Origin: B25-G16 sp964549945
GTDB taxonomy: Bacteria; Desulfobacterota; DSM-4660; Desulfatiglandales; B25-G16
Length of the DNA: 41,174 bases
Direction of reading: 5' to 3'
NCBI GenBank assembly: GCA_964549945.1
Contig: CAZJXD010000034.1
Coordinates: 1 to 41,174, forward strand
This document shows, piece by piece, positions 7,687 through 15,360 of the stretch; position 1 is the stretch's first letter, and the number at the start of each line of letters is the position of its first letter. Under the pieces are notes generated by a model. The model saw only the letters and a list, made by a program, of their open reading frames with translations, did not search any database and had not been told where the DNA came from. The position numbers were made by a program, and so were the translations under genes.

Positions 7687-8658
7687 TCATATCATGAAAC
7701 GATGAAATGGGCTTTTCTCACCTCCCTGGGCACGAAGTATCTCGCTCGCGGAATCCCTTCTGATCCGTACGGCAACTCCCTGATTCAGGGGAGCATCGCT
7801 GTAGGAAACGGTGATCGCGGCAGCTACCTCGAGCTCCTCAGGCGTTGGGTCTCCTATCACGAGCGCGGTTGGACCCGGAAATGATTCCACCACGAGCAGC
7901 GCATCCTCTGGCCCTGCGAGGGAAGCAATCTCCTCATTCTCGCCCTTATTTCTGCCTACCACAATCTTTGCCCTCTTGCTGACCCTAAAATGTCTCCCCT
8001 GCTTAAGGAGCTCCAGGTCTCGCCTTGAAAAGGTTGGATTCATGGCTATCAAATCCTTGAGGCGACGCGAGAATACCACCTCTGTCAGCAGACACCCCCC
8101 TGCGGGGGATGGGTATTGCTCAACTCCATATCTCCTTGCCAATTCGATCTGCGGCTTTCGGGAACGTCCCGAAAGATCGAGAAGTCTTTCCCGATTGACC
8201 CATCCCTCCCTTTCCGCAAGGGTTTCGGGCAACCTTTTTGCTGAGAGCGGCCTCAGAATCAGGCCATCGAACCCCGACTCATGTGAAATAATGGACAGCG
8301 ACCTGAGGCTTTGCGACATGGGGCGTTGTCCCAAGACCTCACCGCTTATGATAAAACGAGCCCCTTTGCCTTCGAGCATCTCCCCGGCAAACCTGAACAT
8401 GAGGGCGTGGCAGTCAATACAGGGATTTAGGCCTTTCCCATATCCATGCCGTGGGCTCAACACGATGCCGAGCATGCGCTCCGTAATATCCACCACAGCC
8501 AAAGGAAGCCCGATATAGAGAGCCGACTGACAAGCACTTTGACCGGAGAAAAAGGGGGACTCGAAACAGATGCCCTCTATATCAACACCCTGCTCCTCGA
8601 GCAGCTTTACGGCCAAAATGCTATCGAGGCCACCGGAAAAGAGAGCCAACGCCTTCAT
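7687..8658 (-). CDS. MnmA/TrmU-like PP-loop tRNA thiolation-type protein with C-terminal extension
   Basis: A 323-residue ATP pyrophosphatase-family protein. The PP-loop SGGLDS lies at residues 8-13, then come NPCIDCH (a CxxC pair) and PSPAGGCLLTE, cysteines placed where MnmA-like sulfurtransferases have their catalytic pair. The C-terminal ~100 residues (RHFRVSKRAKIVVGRNKGENE onward) resemble the NFACT-R/DUF814-type module often fused to such proteins in deltaproteobacteria. A role in tRNA 2-thiouridine formation is likely but not proven. The start was moved 33 bases inside the longest frame to the ATG at 8658, because GGAGGGG (8666-8672) sits seven bases before it. Confidence 0.75.
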   Translation of the reverse strand: MKALALFSGGLDSILAVKLLEEQGVDIEGICFESPFFSGQSACQSALYIGLPLAVVDITERMLGIVLSPRHGYGKGLNPCIDCHALMFRFAGEMLEGKGARFIISGEVLGQRPMSQSLRSLSIISHESGFDGLILRPLSAKRLPETLAEREGWVNRERLLDLSGRSRKPQIELARRYGVEQYPSPAGGCLLTEVVFSRRLKDLIAMNPTFSRRDLELLKQGRHFRVSKRAKIVVGRNKGENEEIASLAGPEDALLVVESFPGPTALVIGDPTPEELEVAAAITVSYSDAPLNQGVAVRIRRDSASEILRAQGGEKSPFHRFMI

Positions 8659-8805
8659 CACCATACCCCTCCGTATCGCCGGAATCATCAATACATCAAG
8701 GGCTTATCATGGATCAAGCCACAAAGTAGCGCGCTGGGCTTGGGATTAGAGACGACAATCGGATATTTATCTTTCCGGCCCCCCATGCTCAACAAGGTCC
8801 GGCCT

Positions 8806-10530
8806 TTATGTGCCTGCTGAAGAGGACAAATCAATGCTGGCAATGGCATTACGGACCGACTGAGCTGATGTTGGAGTAATACTCAAAGACCTGAAGCCCA
8901 GGCCAACCAGGAGCGGGACAACGTGAGGGTTTGAGGCAATCTCTCCGCAAACTGTCACCTTGCTTTCCTTTCCCAATTCCGATGCTCTTTCCACTACGAA
9001 ACGCAGCAGCCAAAGAAATGCCTTGTTCTTGAAATCCTCATATCCAAGAACAGCTTCATTATCCCTGTCAGCAGCCACGAAGTACTGGAGCAGGTCATTG
9101 GTCCCGATGTTGATAAAATCCACCTCATTCAAAATCTCGCTTACGCCGATTGCCGCAGCAGGTACCTCGATCATGGCGCCGAGACGGACCTCATCGGAGA
9201 ACGCACTGCCCTCCCTACGCAACTCTTCTTTGACGCCCTCAAAGATTTTCCTCACCCCCCGAATGTCATCCACTGTGGTGACCATAGGAAGCAATATATC
9301 AACCTGACATCCCACTGCGGCACGAAGAATGGCGCGGAGCTGTGCCCGAAGTTCATCGGGGTGCAGCAAGAGGTGTCTGCGCACCCCTCGAACCCCTAGG
9401 GCAGGATTCTGCCCGGTGCAGTAATCGAGGCCGGCAATTTGTTTATCGCCGCCGATATCAAAGGTGCGGATTACCACCCTCCTCCCGGCAGCGGTAAACA
9501 CATGCCGATAGATGGCGTATTGTTCCTCCTCCGCGGGAAAGGCGTTAGATTGCAGAACCGAGAATTCCGTACGAAACAGGCCGACCCCCTCGAGTCGATG
9601 GCGGCGAACGAGTTGGATTTGATCCGGGTTGTCGATATTCGCCATCAAACGTACAGGGATATTATCCTTTGTCTTGCCGCCGATGGGCGGTAAGGGAAGC
9701 AGTTCTTCAGGAAGCTCAAACTTCCGTTTTAAGGCAGCGAATTCCCGAACAGTTTCGGGTCTTGGTCGAAGGATAACGACGCCCCTGACGGCGTCCACGA
9801 TCACTTCGTCTCCGTCTACCAGGTGCTCCCTAAGGCCACTCACCCCACCTACGGTGGGAATTCCGAATCCCTTGAGGAGGATCGCCGCATGAGATGAAAG
9901 GGCATTACTTTCGGTGGCAAATGCGACGGATCGAAAACGTCGAGCCTCGATTGCCCATGACGGGTAAAGGTTTCCGGAGATTAGGACTTGAGACTCCTTC
10001 TTCTGAGACAAGGCTTTTTTGTACGTCTGCGGTGTTGAAGAGAGGGCATATACGATGCTCGACACTAGATCCCTCACATCTTCCGCGCGCGAGGCGAGAT
10101 AAGGGCTTCTGCTCGCCTCGAGCTGGGCGATGATCTTCCTCGCTTCCAGCTCAAGTGCCCACGCCGCGTTCTTGGATTCGGTTACAATCCTGGAGCGAAC
10201 CGCGTCATGAAACTGCTCGTCTATCAGCATCGTCCGGTGGCTTTTCAATATCAGTGACGCGGTGAGCGAGGAATCGGAATGGTCTTCTTTGATGTGTTCG
10301 CGCAGATGATCGCTCACAAGTTGTACGGCCTGGCTGTAACGCTGTTTTTCTGCCTCTACCTGATCCGCCGGAATCTTACTTCTCAACACAACGAGTTCCC
10401 GGTCAAGGACTCGCGCCCTGCCAATCCCGATACCGGGGCAGATGGTAGTGCCTCTCAGCTCAACCTCATCCCCGCTTCCAAAACGAATACCTTCGGGCGC
10501 CCCTTTTTCATCCATTTTCGTACCCTTCAT
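8806..10530 (-). CDS. ptsI: Phosphoenolpyruvate-protein phosphotransferase (PTS Enzyme I)
   Basis: It takes phosphate from PEP onto an active-site His and passes it to HPr. An N-terminal domain carries the His in ALSSHAAILLKGFGIP (His214); the usual GGxTSH context is altered to NALSSH. The C-terminal PEP-binding barrel has VGLFRTEF, FDIGGDKQ, NPALGVRG, FINIGTNDLLQY and VCGEIASNP, the last with the conserved Cys. At 574 residues it is full length for EI. No HPr, EIIA or sugar permease gene is in the window, so it may feed a regulatory PTS. Starts at 10530 and at the internal Met6 (10515) are both possible; neither has a strong ribosome-binding site. Confidence 0.92.
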   Translation of the reverse strand: MKGTKMDEKGAPEGIRFGSGDEVELRGTTICPGIGIGRARVLDRELVVLRSKIPADQVEAEKQRYSQAVQLVSDHLREHIKEDHSDSSLTASLILKSHRTMLIDEQFHDAVRSRIVTESKNAAWALELEARKIIAQLEASRSPYLASRAEDVRDLVSSIVYALSSTPQTYKKALSQKKESQVLISGNLYPSWAIEARRFRSVAFATESNALSSHAAILLKGFGIPTVGGVSGLREHLVDGDEVIVDAVRGVVILRPRPETVREFAALKRKFELPEELLPLPPIGGKTKDNIPVRLMANIDNPDQIQLVRRHRLEGVGLFRTEFSVLQSNAFPAEEEQYAIYRHVFTAAGRRVVIRTFDIGGDKQIAGLDYCTGQNPALGVRGVRRHLLLHPDELRAQLRAILRAAVGCQVDILLPMVTTVDDIRGVRKIFEGVKEELRREGSAFSDEVRLGAMIEVPAAAIGVSEILNEVDFINIGTNDLLQYFVAADRDNEAVLGYEDFKNKAFLWLLRFVVERASELGKESKVTVCGEIASNPHVVPLLVGLGFRSLSITPTSAQSVRNAIASIDLSSSAGT

Positions 10531-10587
10531 AAGCGCACATGTACGGTTTTTTCAGTATCCCCACGATCCACCTGCTCCTTTTTTGAC

Positions 10588-10803
10588 CTACATCTCCAAC
10601 ATGCCCCTGGCCGCTTTCTCCAGGCGATACCTCTTCTCGCTTTTTCTACAGAGCTCCCATATTATACATAATGGCCTGAACGTGCAGTATGTACAGGGAT
10701 CTGTACAGGCCTCACAATTATCCAGGCATTCCTGGCAGTATCCTATTCCCATCTTCTGACATGTTACACTGACATCCCTATCAGGATGATAACGACACTT
10801 CAT
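10588..10803 (-). CDS. Cys-rich 71-residue protein, probable metal-binding (B-box-like)
   Basis: The protein begins MKCRYHPDRDVSVTCQKMG and has ten Cys in its first 52 residues, including CQECLDNCEAC and CTYCTFRPLC, then a basic helical tail. The CxxH and CxxC spacing suggests a zinc- or Fe-S-binding miniprotein; the first part resembles B-box zinc fingers. I cannot name a function. A Shine-Dalgarno AGGAGA seven bases before the ATG supports the start. It lies just upstream of ptsI on the same strand (57-base gap), so the two may share a transcript. Confidence 0.65.
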   Translation of the reverse strand: MKCRYHPDRDVSVTCQKMGIGYCQECLDNCEACTDPCTYCTFRPLCIIWELCRKSEKRYRLEKAARGMLEM

Positions 10804-10841
10804 GCCTCTCTCCTACACTTCATTTTTAATAATCCTTTCCT

Positions 10842-11465
10842 TCAGAACACGACGGATGGATTGATCTCATAGATCGGCGATCCTTCCCTGCTGACCTCCG
10901 GAACCGAGCGCAACCTCGGGCTTATGATGCCTGCTGCCTTAAGCTCGGCTATTAGGCCGTCTACCCTATCGCCGAGGCCGAGCCTGACGCAGATCATCTT
11001 TATCTGATTGCCGGTAATCTTATGATTAACCGCCTCTTCAGCAATGCTCCGTACCAGTCCAGGAATCTGTTTACCGTCTGGATCTCCCAATTCCTTAAAG
11101 AGCTTCGTTACGGCCTTTTCAGGATCCCATCTTCCCTTATGAAGGCCGCCCTTTAACAAGTATCTTATTATATTGGGGATCTCGTATATCTCTCCATCTT
11201 CCAGCAATAACAACCGGTCCTCCCAGCTTGAGCTCTTTGCTGTACTAACCGGCAAGAGCAATCTCCATTCGTCAGCCAGAAGAAGAACCTCCACTGGATC
11301 ATCCTTTATAATCTCCTTTATTTCCTGATAAGAAACAGCGCCCTTTACCGCAGCATACGCAAGTACCTGAGATAGTATGCGGGTGATATTGTCAGGACCA
11401 AGAATAGCACGCAAGGCCTTTTCTAAGCGATCGGAAGAATTTTGAGCTATTTCCTTATCCCCCAT
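10842..11465 (-). CDS. Hypothetical protein, helical, 207 residues
   Basis: No family recognised. The sequence is soluble and helical; residues 29-65 (RILSQVLAYAAVKGAVSY onward) read like a winged-helix unit, and a second helical block (about 125-185) is followed by PSVVF at the C terminus. No Cys cluster, transmembrane segment or signal peptide is seen. It ends 38 bases upstream of the Cys-rich gene and starts after a weak AAGGGT. The winged-helix idea is by eye only. The even codon pattern and clean open frame make it a real gene. Confidence 0.55.
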   Translation of the reverse strand: MGDKEIAQNSSDRLEKALRAILGPDNITRILSQVLAYAAVKGAVSYQEIKEIIKDDPVEVLLLADEWRLLLPVSTAKSSSWEDRLLLLEDGEIYEIPNIIRYLLKGGLHKGRWDPEKAVTKLFKELGDPDGKQIPGLVRSIAEEAVNHKITGNQIKMICVRLGLGDRVDGLIAELKAAGIISPRLRSVPEVSREGSPIYEINPSVVF

Positions 11466-11591
11466 ATAATAACCCTTATATTGTTAGTATCTTACCGGCC
11501 CATCATCAACCCCTGCGATGCCTTTTCCCGTTCTGACAGCTAACGATTGCTCAATGCCCTTGTCGAAAAGGATAACGACAGAAGATATAGA

Positions 11592-12242
11592 TCACGAAAG
11601 GGTAGTTGCCTGTTCCCGAAGCAGGGATTTGAGCCGATCAAGGGTAATCGGATAGGGCTGAATCGCGATCCCCATCCAGTCGGAATACTCCAGAAGCTGC
11701 TCTGGGTGCTCCGCCATATAGCGATCCATATACCCTATCCCATCAAGGACAATGGCGCCGCCGGTGTGCCTGGGAAAGTTTTCGTTTGCCAGTCCCTTAT
11801 CCCAGCCATTGAACACATCATCTCGGAACTTGATCCAGCCCGGCGTCATCCACCAGACCTTCTCGCCTCCGGCCACCTCCTGAGCAATCCTCTCTCGCTC
11901 CTCCTCGCTTGCCAGCATGTCCATACAGTGTGTGGCCTGAACCCTCGCGACCTCAGGCCCTAGTTCCTCAATGATGGTCTTCATGGTCCGTGTTGGTTCA
12001 TCGCCGTTTACGTAACAGTACTTACCCCCATAGACCACAATGACCTTGGATGCTTTTTCTTTGGCTTTCTCTACCCGCTTGATGAGCTGCCTTTCCAGTT
12101 CTTTTGGTCTCTCGTGTAGCCCCGGGGCAGTAAACAGGATCTGTTGGGCGTTCAGAAACCCGGCATCCTTTAAGTAGCTTAGCTCCAGAGTCAAGGTGCC
12201 GCAGGAGACAATGGCGATATCGGAAAAAGATGCGCTATTCAT
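11592..12242 (-). CDS. DUF1638 domain-containing protein
   Basis: A 216-residue cytosolic protein. An N-terminal CGTLTLELSYL, the central VVYGGKYCYVNG, the ATHCMDML segment and MTPGWIKFRDDVF match the pattern I know for DUF1638, a family common in methanogens and syntrophic or methyl-corrinoid-using bacteria, where it lies near corrinoid methyltransferases. Its three conserved Cys could bind metal or a cofactor; activity is unknown. The Shine-Dalgarno GAGGAG lies about 8 bases before the ATG. Immediately upstream on the same strand is the remnant of a RACo-like corrinoid activator, which strengthens the corrinoid link. Confidence 0.7.
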   Translation of the reverse strand: MNSASFSDIAIVSCGTLTLELSYLKDAGFLNAQQILFTAPGLHERPKELERQLIKRVEKAKEKASKVIVVYGGKYCYVNGDEPTRTMKTIIEELGPEVARVQATHCMDMLASEEERERIAQEVAGGEKVWWMTPGWIKFRDDVFNGWDKGLANENFPRHTGGAIVLDGIGYMDRYMAEHPEQLLEYSDWMGIAIQPYPITLDRLKSLLREQATTLS

Positions 12243-12264
12243 TCTGCTCTCTCCTCTGTATTGT

Positions 12265-12540
12265 TCATCCGGTACCGGATGCGATCAGAGCATCCATGGG
12301 ATCGGCGGGAACTCTGTGGACACGGATCTTCTCGGGTTCGCTGTAATCGACCGGCGTCCCTTCGAGCAGGATCTGTGTCTCCTCTATCCTGGATGCCGCA
12401 GGTATGAGGATTCCCATATCAGCGTCCACCCGTGTCTGGCAGGCCATGACATAGCCCTCGATGATCTCCGCCCTGGACAGAAGGGCTCCTTGGACTCAAA
12501 TAGTCTGATGTACATTTACCTCTGTTTCGTCTTCAAACAC
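12265..12540 (-). pseudogene. Remnant of a RACo-like 2Fe-2S/ASKHA corrinoid-activation protein
   Basis: Read from 12495 to 12265 the frame gives GALLSRAEIIEGYVMACQTR and then DMGILIPAASR. That is the end of the N-terminal 2Fe-2S domain and the linker of RACo/DUF4445 proteins, where an LSxxE...G.xLACQTxV...IPxxSR pattern recurs. In the same frame, upstream of a TGA at 12496-12498, a short strand VFEDETEVNV could be the first ferredoxin strand. The CGGxGxCGKC cysteines and the whole ~500-residue ASKHA ATPase domain are missing, and the frame stops after SGTG. I read it as a gene decayed by internal and 3' deletion. A small functional protein starting at MACQ is a less likely alternative. Confidence 0.55.
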
Positions 12541-12549
12541 GGCTTGCGC

Positions 12550-12765
12550 TCACCTTGACATCGTCGATCCGCATTTCGGACACCGAATCTGGTAACAGGG
12601 AGTTCCTCTCTGGTGGGTAACCTTGTGACCGCAATTGGGACAGGTACATTCCCCGCCCGCGCCGAGGCCACGGCCGCCCATCCGGCCACGACCGCCGCCT
12701 CGTCCGAGGCCCCTGCCGGTTCCCGGGCCTCTTCCAGCAGGCCCTGTGCCATCTCCTCGCGGCAT
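12550..12765 (-). CDS. Probable internally initiated Gly-rich zinc-ribbon protein (71 residues)
   Basis: Inside the longer frame, an ATG at 12765 is preceded by a near-perfect Shine-Dalgarno AAGGAGG (plus-strand 12774-12780) with 8-base spacing. From it the protein reads MPRGDGTGPAGRGPGTGRG and ends in a two-CxxC zinc ribbon. Small proteins that begin MPxGDGTGPxGxGPxTGRG are common stand-alone genes in anaerobes. The upstream frame runs through without a stop, so either two products arise from one frame, or the stop of the first gene was lost and the fusion is the main product. The Shine-Dalgarno and start are seen; usage is inferred. Confidence 0.5.
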   Translation of the reverse strand: MPRGDGTGPAGRGPGTGRGLGRGGGRGRMGGRGLGAGGECTCPNCGHKVTHQRGTPCYQIRCPKCGSTMSR

Positions 12766-13122
12766 GATAATCGCCTCCTTTCTTTTTAGGCTATTAATTC
12801 TCTCCAGTATGCCCTCGACTCTCCTTGATAGCTCGCTCACCTCTGCCCTTAATGATCCTATGGAAGCAAGAAGGCCTGGCATTTGGCCAAAAAAGGCAGG
12901 TTGACCAAATCCGTGGTGGTATCCAAATACAGGTACCCTCTTACCCACAATCTCCATTATCCGGTGCCCAGCCCAGGGGTCCTGCCGGCAGCCGAAAGGC
13001 GATGCTCCCCCCTCTACCACCGCCCTGGCGAATTGTCCGCAGCCCTCAAATCCGCATAAGCCGCAATTCAACTGGGGCAACGTCTCATAAACCCGCTTTA
13101 TCTCCTCCTTAGCGGCTCCCAT
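12550..13122 (-). CDS. 4Fe-4S domain protein fused in frame to a Gly-rich zinc-ribbon protein
   Basis: Residues 16-50 hold LNCGLCGFEGCG and a fourth Cys (Cys20, 23, 28, 45; CX2CX4CX16C), the Fes-type 4Fe-4S domain seen in RnfB and related proteins. A short helical coiled coil follows (about 88-118), then MPRGDGTGP, a Gly/Arg-rich linker, and a C-terminal zinc ribbon CPNCGH...CPKCGS. The second half looks like an independent gene of the DUF5320-like MPxGDGTGP type and has its own ribosome-binding site (see the nested entry). AAGGAG six bases before the ATG supports the outer start. The DUF1638 gene and CooC/CooT nearby suggest metallocofactor biology; the exact role is unknown. Confidence 0.7.
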   Translation of the reverse strand: MGAAKEEIKRVYETLPQLNCGLCGFEGCGQFARAVVEGGASPFGCRQDPWAGHRIMEIVGKRVPVFGYHHGFGQPAFFGQMPGLLASIGSLRAEVSELSRRVEGILERINSLKRKEAIIMPRGDGTGPAGRGPGTGRGLGRGGGRGRMGGRGLGAGGECTCPNCGHKVTHQRGTPCYQIRCPKCGSTMSR

Positions 13123-13164
13123 TGTCTACTCCTTGAAACAGCAGTGGGAAAAGGAGTTCATCTC

Positions 13165-13701
13165 TCATTGATCTTCTAATTCTGCGAGGGCCTTTGACAG
13201 CCGCTCATTTGCCTCCTCCACCCCTTTCACTGCCTCAAACACCGGAACGTACGCCGAATCTACCTCCGGATTCCCGGCCTTTTCTTTCCATTTCTCGAAC
13301 TTCTCGCCATGCCTTTTGTTTTGCTCGGCCCAGGAGCGCAGTATAACCTTGAGCATTCCTTTTTCATCTGTCGGGAATCTCTGTAGAATCTCCTCGACCT
13401 TTGCTCGAATCATATGCTCAGGCACTGCACCGAGGATCTCATCCACCTTCTCACCGTTAGCGAAAAACATCTGCATGGGAATGCTCACAATATTATATCG
13501 CCTTGCCATTTCCGGATTCTCATCAACGTTAATCTTGCAGAACTTGAAATCCTTATACTCCCCTGAAAGCTTGTCGTAGATGGGTGAAACCATCCGGCAT
13601 GGACCGCACCAGGGCGCCCAAAAATCGACCTCTGCGGGTACATCTGACTCCAAGACTTCTTCCTCAAAATTTCGATCTGTGACTTCTATTACCTCGGCCA
13701 T
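13165..13701 (-). CDS. Thioredoxin with C-terminal extension
   Basis: A thioredoxin-fold disulfide reductase with WAPWCGPC (Cys32, Cys35) and the cis-Pro loop IVSIPMQMFF. The fold ends near residue 110; an extra ~68 residues rich in Glu and Lys follow, probably a helical tail not found in TrxA. The start was set at the Met five codons inside the longest frame, because GAGGAG lies six bases before it and overlaps the outer ATG. No thioredoxin reductase is adjacent. Its place between the Fe-S/zinc-ribbon gene and the wHTH-CooT-CooC genes suggests a part in redox upkeep of metalloproteins, which is inference. Confidence 0.88.
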   Translation of the reverse strand: MAEVIEVTDRNFEEEVLESDVPAEVDFWAPWCGPCRMVSPIYDKLSGEYKDFKFCKINVDENPEMARRYNIVSIPMQMFFANGEKVDEILGAVPEHMIRAKVEEILQRFPTDEKGMLKVILRSWAEQNKRHGEKFEKWKEKAGNPEVDSAYVPVFEAVKGVEEANERLSKALAELEDQ

Positions 13702-13792
13702 GTCAACTCCTCTCATTAAGATTGATTAGACAAATACATGAAACCCTATCTTGATCTTACATTATCGCGTGGAAATATTCGCTTGCGCTTTC

Positions 13793-14161
13793 CTAGCGAT
13801 AAGGAATTAGATAAACCTTGTCGCCTTCCTTATGCCCCTTGACCAGTTCACAGTGTCTCAGCGTTGCGACTTGACTCTGCATCTCTTGCTCAGACAGGTT
13901 GAGATCCTCAATCACTTCTTCCTTTGTTACCTTACCCTTGCGTTTCACAAGCTCATAGATTTCCTTCTGCACCTCGGTCAAACCCTCTGTTCCCTTAAGA
14001 CCAGAACTCTCTCGAAGCCTGGTTGCGGAATGGACTGCCCATGGATCGCACGCCTTTACCTGCAATCTCGCGTCTAGGTAGCAGTCCTCGCACAATGTTT
14101 CGCCCATGTGAGTATAACTATCACCCTCTTTAATTCCCTGACCGCATCGTTCGCACTTCAT
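13793..14161 (-). CDS. Zinc-ribbon plus winged-helix protein, putative regulator
   Basis: The N terminus has two CxxC pairs (Cys3/Cys6 and Cys24/Cys27) in a LIM-like or treble-clef arrangement. The C-terminal half (from about residue 60) reads as a winged helix: EVQKEIYELVKRKGKVTKEE, then LNLSEQEMQSQVATLRHCELV and a wing. This layout fits a small transcription factor or nucleic-acid-binding protein sensing metal or redox state. It is the gene directly downstream of cooT (31-base gap), and likely cotranscribed with cooC and cooT. No named family recognised. Confidence 0.65.
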   Translation of the reverse strand: MKCERCGQGIKEGDSYTHMGETLCEDCYLDARLQVKACDPWAVHSATRLRESSGLKGTEGLTEVQKEIYELVKRKGKVTKEEVIEDLNLSEQEMQSQVATLRHCELVKGHKEGDKVYLIPYR

Positions 14162-14192
14162 TGCTGCTCTTTCTCCCTTCCTCTCGTTTTCT

Positions 14193-14405
14193 TCAGGTTC
14201 TATTGCCCTCAGGAGACTTGCTGAAGGGCTCTATTATTACCTTAGAATTTTCAAAATCTACCTCAAGGACTCTCCCTTGGATAACCGTTTCTTCCCCAAA
14301 CATCGTCTCTATTTGAATGCGGTCGCCATCAAGTTTCATATAGGTGATATTATCAAGGAATGATCTCGCCCTCTCGGTACTCGGATATGCTTTTGCCAGA
14401 CACAT
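14193..14405 (-). CDS. cooT: CooT-family nickel-binding protein
   Basis: A 70-residue beta-rich protein starting MCLAKAYPSTE, with ITYMKLDGDRIQIETMFGEE and a final strand VIIEPF. The MCLAK start with Cys2 and the overall length are the hallmark of CooT, a small homodimeric protein linked to nickel insertion into CO dehydrogenase; Cys2 has been implicated in nickel binding. It lies 67 bases downstream of cooC on the same strand, which supports the call. Purine-rich GGAAAGGGG and GGAG upstream of the ATG provide ribosome binding. Confidence 0.85.
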   Translation of the reverse strand: MCLAKAYPSTERARSFLDNITYMKLDGDRIQIETMFGEETVIQGRVLEVDFENSKVIIEPFSKSPEGNRT

Positions 14406-14472
14406 CGCTCCACGCCCCTTTCCTCTTTATTTGCTATTTTGCATATTTCAATGGCTTCCCCTATCATGGGTA

Positions 14473-15273
14473 TTAAGCCGAGGGATTACGTGAAATAAGT
14501 GATTCAAACACATCTCTTATCTCCTCGCCTGCGCTTCCATTGGCGAGGCTGAAGCCTTCTAAACCGGAACGGAAGATCTCGGCATCATAGTGGATGCATC
14601 CAATCGTATCTATACTCCTTTTCACTAATTCGGATTCCAATTTTGAGGCTATCTCATCCGATGGGACTTTATTGAGGACAGCCCGTATATTCTTGATGCC
14701 AATCCCGGCGGAGAGGCTCTTGACCCTCTCGGCAAGCTGAAGAGACTCAAAAGAAGGCTCAACCACAATGAGCACGCTATCTATGCTTGTCTCTACCCCT
14801 CTTCCGAAGTGCTCGACGCCTGCCTCCATATCGACAACTACTATCTCGTTTTTTTCCGGGCTTAGCTTCTTGAGAAACTCCCTGCTGAGCACGCCCATGG
14901 GGCATGCACAGCCCTCTAATGATTGGAGAATTTTCCCGATGCACACCAATTGCAGGTTATCCTTCGTCATGACGTGCTCAGGAGGGATATCATCCACCTT
15001 GATGCTATCCTGCCTCATTACCCTTATTCCTTCCCCCGATTCACCCGAGGAAAATCCGTTTCTCAGAGATCTTTGTACCTTCTTTTTGCCGCCCACAAGC
15101 TCCATCAGAGGAACAGGTGGCTGGTCAAAATCAAGCATCCTGAAGAGCCCTGAATTCGACTCATCCGAGTCAACAACAAGCACATGGTAGCCCCTGGTTC
15201 GCGCTTCCTTGGCCAACAGGGTAACTATGGTACTCTTGCCGCTCCCCCCTTTTCCACACACCGATATCTTCAT
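14473..15273 (-). CDS. cooC: CooC nickel-insertion ATPase for CO dehydrogenase maturation
   Basis: A MinD-type P-loop ATPase of 266 residues. The deviant Walker A is GKGGSGKST (residues 7-15), and CACP (Cys122, Cys124) is the CxC motif used by CooC dimers to hold nickel or zinc between subunits. DMEAGVEHFGRG is the typical CooC sequence following Walker B. It drives ATP-dependent nickel insertion into the C-cluster of carbon monoxide dehydrogenase. No CODH catalytic subunit lies in the window, so the target must be elsewhere. AGGAGGAG just before the ATG decides the start; cooT and the wHTH gene follow. Confidence 0.93.
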   Translation of the reverse strand: MKISVCGKGGSGKSTIVTLLAKEARTRGYHVLVVDSDESNSGLFRMLDFDQPPVPLMELVGGKKKVQRSLRNGFSSGESGEGIRVMRQDSIKVDDIPPEHVMTKDNLQLVCIGKILQSLEGCACPMGVLSREFLKKLSPEKNEIVVVDMEAGVEHFGRGVETSIDSVLIVVEPSFESLQLAERVKSLSAGIGIKNIRAVLNKVPSDEIASKLESELVKRSIDTIGCIHYDAEIFRSGLEGFSLANGSAGEEIRDVFESLISRNPSA

Positions 15274-15360
15274 CTACTCCTCCTGTACCCACTATCTTGG
15301 CCACCGGGTTCCCTTATAATCCCTATGCCTTCCTGAGAGGCATTGAAGAGACCTGATTAT

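Noticed and set aside
14473..15273. Considered as evidence that CO dehydrogenase itself is encoded here
   Set aside because: Only the maturation factors CooC and CooT are seen; no CODH catalytic subunit or A-cluster protein frame exists in the window.
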